Source of the DNA: Liolophura sinensis
Taxonomy: Eukaryota > Mollusca > Polyplacophora > Chitonida > Chitonidae
NCBI RefSeq assembly: GCF_032854445.1
Contig: NC_088304.1
Coordinates: forward strand, 3,598,001 to 3,662,000
Reading direction: 5' to 3'
Length of the DNA stretch: 64,000 nucleotides
Below are positions 1-10,491 of this stretch, piece after piece; within the stretch, counting starts at the first letter, position 1; each line of letters starts with the position of its first letter. The position numbers and the translations under genes were made by a program. The notes under the pieces are model-generated. The model ran no database searches and had not been told where the DNA came from. It was given only the letters and a program-made list of their open reading frames with translations.

Positions 1-67
1 AGCAAACCTTGGAAACGTATATTTTTTGTCTAGGTCAATCAGTCAGATTCCAATATCGGGCACCATT

Positions 68-132
68 ATAAGCCCAGTATATTAATGACACCCTGCTACG
101 GACGCTTACAGTAATTGAGCGAGCCCCAACAA
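68..132 (+). repeat. Left arm of 65-bp inverted repeat
   Basis: Runs from ATAAGCCCAG to GCCCCAACAA and pairs with 1505-1569 at about 61 of 65 positions. Confidence 0.85.
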
Positions 133-1018
133 GTCAGTTTTTCAGGGTTTTTTTTTAGGATTTATGCAGATGTGCAATTGATTAGATACGCATTAAATAT
201 TTTATTTCACAAACTATCATAAATGTATCTTCATATGAATATATATATAAAAAAATTTATTCATTAAATTATTTAATTGTTTTACTGTTAAGCATTGTTC
301 AAGGTTTGTGTGTACAAGTTAACATAAATAGTTTATATGAAGAGCTCTCTCAAGGAGCACTAAATTGTCCTTCTTTGTTGGAGACTTCTGCATTTCCGGT
401 CTGAACTGTTTCCTTGTACAAACCTTCTGCATAGGTGTTAATAGGTTTCAACCGAATCTCACCGCTGGCATTCCATGAACGTATCTTCGAAGGAAAGTTC
501 CCACGAATGCCACCGGAGGTGAAATTTGTTTGAGTAACAGGCGTTAATTAATTACCTCTATCAAAGACCAACTGTTAATACAACAACAACTGATCAGGCG
601 GGTTTGAAAGAGTTTTGGCTTTGGTGAAATTGTACAAACAATTCTCAACTACCACCTGCTATCGCTTAATAACGAACCTGTGATCTACTGAACTCTGCTC
701 GTGTTAAATTTGTGGTAGATGCGTCTTACAAAATAGTACTATACCGTATTTAGTATCTATGAAGCTAAATGTGATAATTTCCTATATTTTCTTATTACAT
801 ATTTTGACAAACGAAAGCTTTTTAGTGTGCGTTATTTAGTTTTGCTAGGAAACGCGAATTCTTCCCATATATTTTTGATAAACTTTTGCAAGTTTTGAGG
901 CTTGGGTTGATTCTGCTCACAGCCTAAAGCCCCCTTTGACATGGCGCGGTGTGGTTTATCTATCCTCGTTCAGGGCGGTGCTCTAGTATAATTCATTGAT
1001 CAGCAGCCCGCACGACTG

Positions 1019-1038
1019 TGACGTCAGCGCCATGGCGC
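1019..1038. promoter_or_regulatory. CRE palindrome TGACGTCA followed by GCGCCATGGCGC palindrome
   Basis: A perfect 8-bp cAMP-response-element/bZIP palindrome (1019-1026) is immediately followed by a 12-bp GC palindrome (1027-1038). This is a GC-rich island in an AT-rich stretch inside the inverted-repeat element. TGACGTCA is a known CREB/ATF site; use here is inference. Confidence 0.35.
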
Positions 1039-1504
1039 CGCGAGTACTTCGGCTACTGAATTCTGTGCATGTTTTGCCTTCTTCAGTGTTATTTTCTTTC
1101 GCTGCGTACTCTTGCCAGTCTTATCCACCTTCGGTGGCCCTTTTTTCCATGCCCTCATGCATTAACCACGTAGCTTACTACATGAGTTTGATTTAATTTC
1201 GCTCAGATAAGGTTATAGTTTTCGGAAAATCTTGAAACCCCTTCGAAATTCTCAGTCACTCAATTAATCAACGACCTTAACGCGAGGAAAAGCAAATATT
1301 TGTTGACGAGGCGGGCTTGCTAAACTCTTGACCGTATTGTCCGGTCCGAATCTCAGACAACATTTAACACCTCTTTGGGTGAAGTACAGGGGGCGTCGGT
1401 CAAGCCGGTCATTTTGTATGGAAAGGGCTAGTTGCTGGTTATCTTGAACCTGCTGGACAGTTGCACTAAAGACGTAACCGTGTCGTTGTGTCAATAGGCC
1501 GCCA

Positions 1505-1569
1505 TTGTTGGGGCGCGCTCAATTACTGTAAGCGCTCGTAGCAGGGTGGCATTAATATACTGGGCTTAT
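1505..1569 (-). repeat. Right arm of 65-bp inverted repeat
   Basis: Reverse complement of 68-132, beginning TTGTTGGGGC and ending GGGCTTAT. Confidence 0.85.
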
Positions 1570-1890
1570 TTATCGGCCAGGCGCCAGTTGTTTCGGCAGC
1601 CCCGCTATCTGACATTGACGAATCGCCCAGTCAGTGAGGAGAAAAAAGGGATCGCAGAAACGGGGTCCTCACAGTCAGCTCCCGTAAACTTACATCTACA
1701 CACACTTCAGCGACGGGAGCTGCGAACAGGCCACGCCTTTTTCCCACCGGCTCAGCCAATCAGCGTCGAGCTGAGGATGGCTGTGAGTCGATGAAAACAG
1801 AATGGCTTGTGTTAGACAGCAATAGTCTAAGCCTTCAGATCGCTGTAGCCGGCCGTACCGCTAAGTACGACAAAACACTGAGTGAGCCGA
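1570..1890 (+). promoter_or_regulatory. Probable core promoter and 5' UTR of Tbx2/3
   Basis: This GC-richer stretch lies directly before the first coding exon. It contains a CCAAT-box match, AGCCAATCAG, at 1754-1763 (NF-Y consensus) and no evident TATA box, as is common for developmental transcription factors. Upstream ATGs at 1777, 1791 and 1802 fall between the CCAAT box and the coding start. The transcription start cannot be placed from sequence alone, and further 5' non-coding exons are possible. Confidence 0.5.
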
Positions 1891-1916
1891 ATGACTCTCG
1901 GCGGGCTAGATCGTAA
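1791..1916 (+). other. Upstream ORF overlapping the Tbx2/3 start
   Basis: ATG at 1791 (weak context, T at -3) opens 41 codons out of frame with the main ORF and ends at TAA 1914-1916, past the first main ATG at 1891. A second small uORF at 1802-1825 (7 codons) has strong context (A at -3, G at +4). If transcribed, the overlapping uORF would disfavour initiation at 1891 and favour the ATG at 1960. Confidence 0.35.
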
Positions 1917-2303
1917 CCCGGCGTATCTCGGTCGACCCAGTAACCCACAGCATCACACTATGTCCTACAATCCCTTCTTACTTCACAGGTCCATGGACTA
2001 CGGGATGGGGTCGCTGATGCCCCCGCCCCAGTACCTGCCGGCGTTCGGGGGTCTGCCGTCACCCATCGGTTTCCCGACTTCCATGGGACTTCTGCCTAAG
2101 TTTACGGTGGGTCCCGGTCGCTCCCCGCCTTTCATGGGGGACATGTTAGCGGCATACCACCATCAGCTTCAACAGATCGGGGCCGGCATGGACAATAACG
2201 ATGCCGATGTGAGAGACGATCCCAAGGTGGAACTGGAAGGGAAAGATTTATGGGGGAATTTCCACGAGCGTGGAACCGAGATGGTGATCACAAAATCCGG
2301 CAG
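1891..2303 (+). CDS. Tbx2/3: Tbx2/3 coding exon 1
   Basis: Encodes residues 1-137 plus two bases of Arg138. It contains the conserved [10 protein letters not shown] block from ATG 1960, a Met/Pro/Gly-rich stretch, the acidic [10 protein letters not shown] lead-in and the first T-box strand through [10 protein letters not shown]. It ends at a consensus donor CAG|GTAGGT. Confidence 0.95.
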
Positions 2304-3846
2304 GTAGGTGTTTGACATTGTATATATATAACTATATTTTCACCCTGTTCTCATTACGCCTTTATATAATGTCATGCATGTGTACAATACCTAGACATAC
2401 CCCTTTCCCATCTTTTTTTGATCGACTGCATTTATTACGGAGATTAGATGATATAGTTCGTCGTTTGATGGGAAGTTAATATCGTCTTATTAATGTTTGC
2501 CTTGGCAGTTGTACCTTATTAAGCGGTGAAAACATCTTTTTTCAGCCCTGGGCTGGACCCCTGGATTTTACGTATAAATTATCAATTTATTAGTCATTTT
2601 ACCACTGTCGGTGCATCGTATCTATATCCCCGAATATCCCCAAGAAGGTACCTGAACTATATTGGGCTTATGCATTGTTTTATATACATGTCTATTTTGT
2701 ACATCATATGTACACATGTTGTACACGCTGTGTGCATTTTGGCGTGTGAATAATTTGTATCAAAATTTATACCCTTTGTAAATTGTTATGTTAAATTAAA
2801 AATATGAAGTTCATGGCCCCCGCATAATTTATGAATACTTTATGTGCGGTGCAAATAAATTAGAGCTGCGAATAAACTGGAATGAAGTTGGATAGAAGTA
2901 TAAAACCGAAGGCCGTCGTGTTGGTAGACAGTATTTAATGATAAATGTTGAGGAGAACTCACGTTTAAGGGGTCTGGGGAGTCCCTTAATAACTCTGGGG
3001 TCGGGCAGAGAAGGCTTATTTACCCTCCGTCTGTGGGTGATCTAGAGGCGTTAAAATGACAAGCTCTGTGGTTTGTTGTAAGAGATGCTGTTGAGGCTCT
3101 TGTTTAAAAGGGTGCACAAACTACTGAATAACCTCGACCCCCAGAAGAAGAAGAAGAAAAGCAGGGTGGAAATCTGTATAGATCTTGTTAAGATTGTTGT
3201 CCACTGTCTTGTGTGTTCAGTAGATGCTATGGCAACTCGGCCGACATTTTTGGAATGATGTCAGCGGCGTCACATTGGAATTAGTGATGTGTTCCACATC
3301 GCACGTGTGAGGAGCGGACTACCTTCTAGCTGTGTATAGCAGAGCTAGGAGATAGACGTGGATCGATTTTTTAGAAATCTGACTAACACAGATATAATAT
3401 TAAATATTTAATTTTTGAACACACCTTTTGAGCGGAATATGTATAGTGGTAGGGAGAAGGTGGAGGTGGTGATGGGGGTAGTTAATTGACATCTGGGCAT
3501 GAAATAGGAACTGACCATATCCGCCTTAAAATAAATTCGGTTAAGTTTGTTAATTCTTTTGCGAAATATTGTCCTTCCTCTTAAAGGTACGGTGTATCTG
3601 ATTAATTGGCTGTCAGCCGTCGTTAGCACTCTTTCAAGGCCTGCATATACTAGTAAGCGAAAAGCCCCTGTTTAATACTGTAAATAAAGCGACGAGAGAG
3701 CGGGTGAGATGAAAGGCCGAAGCTGGCGCCAGGTGGGGAAAAAAACGAGAGCGAAAACAAGCCTTGTGTGTCGCCAGTGAAAGTCACTGCGGCGAAAAAA
3801 AAAAGATAGGGTGTTGGAAATTAAAGTCAGATTCTGATCTGTTGAA

Positions 3847-3897
<51 letters not shown>

Positions 3898-5975
3898 AAA
3901 CCTCGCTGTTTGTTTACTTGTGTGTTTATTTTACGTGTAGGTTATAACACGAAACAAAAAAAAAAAAAAAGAAAAACTACATAAGAAATAATCAGAGGAT
4001 GAAGCCAGATCTGTCGCCTCGTATAACTATGCACACTGACCGCATACAATGATGCCAGTTTCTCGCTGTAACTGGCTGTCCGAGCCGGATCAGAGGGTCT
4101 ACTGTGTACAGCCCGTGCTCTAGACTGGCGCCGTCCTCGCCTATCCTAGTCCCATTTCCGCCTTGAGGCAACTAGTTGTCTTTCGTGAAACACATTCAAC
4201 ACCTCGGGCCAGTAATAACTTATACTGTCGCATGGGTATCGAACACTCGCGTCGAAAAGTCACACAACCTGCTGGCGGATGATCTGGGCATGCCGAATTT
4301 TCATTAGAAGAGGTATTGATGTGTATTATAGCTTTTCGATAAAATGTATGGTGCACTGATTTAGTCGGAAATTTCATAAAATTAACATGAGTCTGTCTCT
4401 GTATTACAAACCTCACCCTTAAACACTAGTTCTAAACCCAATTCCCCACCCTCTCACTCTCCAGTTGAGCCCAAGCCACTGTCCACACAAACTTGACGAG
4501 GTCACTTGAGATGGTGTTTCCAGATATAGTCCTTCGCGGAAGGATGGTCGTGTGAGTTCTCCAGCCACAAAAGGCGATTAACCCCGAATTAATTTTGCGG
4601 ACTAATCCGAGCGGTTATCCACGTCTTTTGTGACACAGGAGACCGCAGGCCCTGAGACCCTTGGCGCCTCTCTGACCACCTTCAGTCTGGTCAGCTAGCA
4701 ATCCTTTACAGGGCTGGGGCATTTAGTCAAGCCCCCCACCCCCACCCCCCACCTTTCCCATACATATCGGCACCTCCAAATTAACGTACCTGTGAAAACA
4801 GAGGCGACGTAAATAATGCGTCGTATTTTATGGTTATCAACTTAATGACGCCTAGTTAGGACTTCTACACCACATTAGGCTCCCGGTTACCTCACAGCAA
4901 AGTGTGTCGGTATCGGACTGAGTAAATACAAGTATGTACTTACTATACTGTAGTGGTCAGAGACTATATTTTCCGTCGCCAGATTGTCTTCGGGGTACTT
5001 AAAATATAATCCTAGTCTATACCCAAATGTGCTGTTATGAATTATGATGTGGTGTTACACGACTGACGTACAATGTGTCCCGTTTCGGTATTAAATTGTC
5101 AGCTTCAACATAAATAGTATGAAAAACGATGTTACATAAATATGCAAAACTGAAAATAATTTAATTTTGAATTAGAAGTACTGCATTGCACAACATGGCC
5201 TTAGCCCCCACCCCCTGCCAGGGTATGACAGCATGCCTTTGGGTTCGCCCTATACCACGCCAGACCAGAATCTTATAAAAGTCTTCCCATCTTCTTCAGC
5301 CTAGTTATACCTTAATGACAAACTGCCTCCCCAAATGAAATTAAAACGTCGTAGAGAATTTTATTTTTCTCTTTTCGCTCTATTGCTCTTGGCACAAATA
5401 ACGTAAATAAGAAATAAATCTAGAAACAAAATTAAAATTATATGAAACAATGGATTGCTATGGTCGATTGCTTTCATATTTACAAGGAAAATTAAGATTA
5501 TTTTCGTGTGTATATATATTGTGAAAGTCTGATTGTTATATGTAGTACTTTCTACTGACTGACTGTGTAATATGGGCTGTGCGTGTTAATTGGCAGGTAG
5601 ATAAATGAAGTTAACGATAGAAAGATGAGAATTAAAAGAACCAGTAACGTTGTATCAGACGTTATGTTTTTCAGAACGAAATATCAAAGCTAGAATTTCC
5701 AACAAATAAGCAAAAGAAAACAAAAATAAAAATGGTGTTATTTCCTATCCAAGGAACATTTATATTTGTAATTTGATCGATTATCTCAATTGAAACGCAA
5801 AGGGATTCTTTGTAGCTGTATCTGGCCATTGATTTTTCTCAGGTATTTTATGATTTACATAGGAAACTGATTTCAAATCGTAGTGGATAGAACCTATAAT
5901 AATGGCCGTAGGAGTGAAATATTCTCGAGTACGGCGTAAAACACAAGTCAGAGAAATAAATAAATGGTAGATAGA

Positions 5976-6034
<59 letters not shown>

Positions 6035-9000
6035 TTTTAAATCATAATTTCACAGGGTAATATTTTTCTTATGTGAAAAGTCTGTGTTGATTCTATCATT
6101 TCAAGAACCATAAAAATCAGATAGTCGAACACTCAGATGCTTGTTGTAACTCGCAGTTCATTTTAGTGAACTAATACTTCAAATAATGAAAGAATTCCTG
6201 GTTTAGCCTATACTCGATATCTATCTCACACCTCTTGTTTCTTATGTACCGTTAGTTTTTATCTTACACCCCGTTTTTCTTGTCTACCTTCAATGTCAAT
6301 CTCACACCTCTTGTGTCTTGTCTACCCTCGGTTTCTGCCTCACATCCTTCAGTGTGTATCTCACATTTCTTGTTTATTGCCTACCCTAAGTTTCTATCCC
6401 CCAGTGTCTATCTCACACCTCTTGTTTCTTGTCTACCCTCAGTTTCTACCTCACTATGTATCTCACACCCCTTGCATCTCAGTGCGTGTCTCTCATTTCT
6501 TGTTTCTTGTCTACCCTCAGTTTCTACCTCACTATGTATCTCACACCCCTTGTTCCTCAATGCGTGTCTCTCATTTCTTGTTTCTTGTCTACCCTCAGTT
6601 TCTACCTCACTATGTGTCTCACACCCCATGTTTCTCAGTGGGTGTCTCTCATTTCTTGTTTCTAGTCTACCACCAGTTTCTACAACACATCCCTCACAAA
6701 CCCCTTGTTTCTCAGTGTGCACCTGGCATTCCTTGTTCCTTGTCTACCCTAATCAGCTTAGACTATCTCACATTCCTGGTTTGTAACCTGTACCTTCAAT
6801 TTCTGCCCAACATTATTATTTTCCCTATCCTCCCCCAAGTACATTCTGTCTGTATGTTCCGATACATTCTATAACGTAGCCCTGTGACGTGCGTTCTGTT
6901 TTGTGGCATCTCTTCTACTAAGCTCTTATCCTAGCTTCTGTTTCCAGAATCTGTCGCTAGTTTCTACGCCCTCTCCAGGTGTCTGTATATTCACCGTGGG
7001 TGACTGTCTCTTGTTCTGGCTCCTCAGTGTTTATATCCCCCCCCTCCCCCACACTCCGAGTGACCGTACCCCACATATTATATAGCCGGTCCGATTACTG
7101 CTTTGACTCGTGCCAAAGAAGTGCAAATACTGTTCAACCAAACTAAACGTCCAAGTCATCAACACTTATTTTATCACCGACGCCAATGGAGATATCATAG
7201 TGTTTGCACAGTCAGAGAGACCGTCTGCGTTTTAAGTAAGTCACAACTGTAGGCGGAGGTCGAATGGTATATCGCTTGAGCCGGCAGGGTTTACGGTTGT
7301 CGACCAGCCCTGGTCCGGGACCTGGTAGTTATGAACGGCCGGCGATATTGCACCACACACTTCCTCTGTATCGTACAGAGCTCTCGGCCAGCGAGGCGAT
7401 TGTCGCGTCTGTGGGCCTCGCCTAGCCACAGCGTCATCTTCCCCCGCATCGGCCCCGTCTTGGAGCCGCCAACATCCGTACACATTTCCCGCATAACCCT
7501 CGAGTCCCATGACAGTAATAGTGTCTGTGGCCTATCCTATACTACCCCAAGATAGTCTCTTAGAGATAAAATTGTCTTCGTCAGAAATGTTTTTTTTTTT
7601 TTGGTTTTGTTTTGTTTTTGTTATTTTTTTTTGTCTTTTTTCGCATAAATACTCTGCGGTGAGACTGTGTTGTCTTTTGACGCCTTCGCTAGGGTGGCGA
7701 CAAAATGTATGTCCGCAAATTTAAAAGGCATGCAAATAAACAGAAACACGTGTTCTTCGTTTTGGCAGAAATTGCAGCGATGTCTATCACATGCTGTATT
7801 GGAAGTACATAGATAATCACTCGTATACCTTCTACAGCTTTACTCATAGGCAAAACGCGCCTCAGTGGCTTTCCGAGAATGTCTCCGAAACGTCCCGTTG
7901 ACACCAGAGTTGTTAGGGAAGGGTAAAGCGATGCCATAACCGTCTGGTACCTACCGGGGGCTCGATCCCTCCCCTCCAGGCCCTATACCCTTCTGAATTA
8001 AGCCACGAGATAAGGAAGGTTCTAAATAAACCGAAACAGTTACTTCCTCAACATTGGCTGTAACTTTCAGCACTGGCTGTAAATGATCATTATAAAGTTG
8101 ATGATGATATGCAGAATTCAACGAAAACGAAATGTCATAAGTAAATAGTACTCACAAAAAGCAAAAAACAAAAAAAGAGCGCAGGTAGCACAGTGTAGCG
8201 CAGGCACATGTTAATTTTAACAAATGTGCACAATTTGTGTAGAACAGGCACACATTAATTGTAACAAATGTGCACAATTTGTGTAACACAGGCACACATT
8301 AACTGTAGCAAAAGTACACAATTTGTATAGCACAGGCACACAATAATTGCAACAAAAGTTCCCAATTTATGTAGAACAGGCACACAATAATTGTAACAAA
8401 AGTTCACAATTTGTATAACATAGGCACACATTAATTGTAACACATCTACTCAGAAATATATAACATATATGAAATAATATATAAGGTTAATATATGCCTT
8501 GCATACATCATCTTTGTGTTTCTACACATTCAATGTGTAACAAATTGTGTGTACCTGTGAGACACATCTGGTTTACGTCGCGGGCTAAACAAACACGTGT
8601 TTAAAACGGTACACATTTGCTTTTTGAGAGTAGATGTAAATACACTATTCTGTTAAATTTCGTATACATTTGTAATGTTATAGTTCATAAGGTATGTTGC
8701 TTCGTCGTGTGCTTAATGATATCTGAGCCCAAAGGCCATCTTAATTGTAGCAAACCCCACTAGCATGTACCTATGCCGCACGGACCTGTGTTACCTGTGT
8801 TAACATCACCTTTAGCGTAGTCATCAGAAAAAAGAGCAAAATTATTTCCTGGTAAATTAGTTGTAGTATATTTGTTATTTTGTATCAGATAAAGTAGTAA
8901 ACAATATTGCATCTGTGATTAGAGATTATAAAGTTATCTATTTTATATACAGGGTAAAATTTAAACATATTCTTTGACAGAAATAATAAACAATAAATTT

Positions 9001-10427
9001 ATAAAATAATTCAAACGTTCGTAAACAAAAGCAATGCAGTTTAACGTCGAAAACAGCATAGGTACATATCGGTGTAATAGAGTGGTGTATTACTTCTGAC
9101 TATGATAATACTGGTATTAGCTGAACTCCGTACACGCAATTGTTAATTACTTGTGTTTTACAGGTCCATATATAAAGCCAACCGGTATTGTTTTAAGTCC
9201 AGATAGGGAGTCATAAGGGGGCTATTGTGTCTGCTGGCTTGACCCGGCTAGATACATACACGTCGTATTTGTGCAGTACCAGACAGACAGCGCGCGCAAA
9301 CTCATCGCGTCATTCCTAATTAGTCTGTTGAATGGGATTTTCTAACCATTAGGCAAAGAGTTAATGAAATTGTTGATTAGATATAAGTGCAATGCTAACT
9401 ATACTGGGCGAGGTCTCACCTATGCAACTCAAGCATGTTTGAACAAGACGTGTATTCCGGGATACCGCAAAATTCGCCAGTAAACACTGAATCGCCGCCT
9501 TCCTTATGTACCAGTTTTGGGCAACATTTACTATTTGGATGGGTTTTTTTTTTAACAAAACTATTTAGGTTGTGTTTGAGATTTTGTTTCACTTTGTTGA
9601 TATTTTTTTTCTTTAGTAAGTTTTGAAAATATTGAGGGAGCAAAGCTAAGTAATTTTAAAAATTCTGATTTTTTTTTTTTAATTTGTATGGTTGTTGATT
9701 ATTCGCTGATATTTATCGAATTATTTGATTAGTGTGCAACTCCACGTGTAACAGTTTGCCACATACCTGAAGTCAGTCAAGTTTCATGACGTATGAAACG
9801 GAAGTCCCTCGGAGTAACCCACCCTTCTTCATCAAATACCTTGTAAAATACCTTGAATTAAAGCTGCCCCTGTGATTTACTGTTGAGTAAAACTCATTGC
9901 TTGCTGATCTGGATTGTGCACATCTGATTATTCATTTAACGCGATGCAGGTATTATGTCAAATTTTGAATTTTGGGGGTATTCCCTGAATTGTTCTGAAA
10001 GAGTACATACCATAAGCGTCTAAAGATAAGTAAAAATACCTTCGCAGTCTATGTCAGATACGAACTATTATATATATATGCAGAAGGATACGGGTTGCGA
10101 AGTAGATAAGAGTTGCGAAGTGTGTAACGTAAAAAGTGATATGTTAATTTTGTGGGGGGTTTTTCTCAGCCGACATGTACATCCGGCCTTAATTTTGTTT
10201 TAATTCAAGTTGACTGTTATCTCAATATCTGTTGACTTCATTCGCTACGTGATCAGAAGGGAAAATATTTGATTTCGTGTATCATAAGGCAAAAGTGTAA
10301 AAGCAACGCTTTTGAAAACATTTATATGCTGTTCAGAAAAAGAACAGCAACCATTCACTGGTCTAATTGAAGGTCAGCACCATATAGAATCCATGGCGAT
10401 GATTGGCGCATTAAAATTTAATTATTG

Positions 10428-10491
<64 letters not shown>

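Larger units (their letters stand above)
68..1569. mobile_element. 1.5-kb segment with 65-bp terminal inverted repeats, probable non-autonomous DNA transposon
   Basis: The segment is bounded by 65-bp arms (68-132 and 1505-1569) that are reverse complements with about four mismatches. The similarity stops abruptly on both outer sides and just inside the CCCCAACAA end. The interior (133-1504) has only short ORFs on both strands and no recognisable transposase, so it would be a non-autonomous or MITE-like element. No clean target-site duplication is visible at the edges; only weak TTA-like matches are seen. It ends about 320 bp upstream of the Tbx2/3 start codon, so its right arm sits inside the likely promoter-proximal region. 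An inverted duplication of unrelated origin is the alternative. Confidence 0.6.

Noticed and set aside
1264-1494. 76-codon - strand ORF inside the upstream inverted-repeat element, considered as a transposase remnant
   Set aside because: No ATG start and no recognisable catalytic or DNA-binding motif.
6280-6874. Overlapping 168-, 193- and 104-codon ORFs on both strands
   Set aside because: They lie in the 78-bp pyrimidine-rich minisatellite. The unit is a multiple of three, so stops are avoided in several frames.
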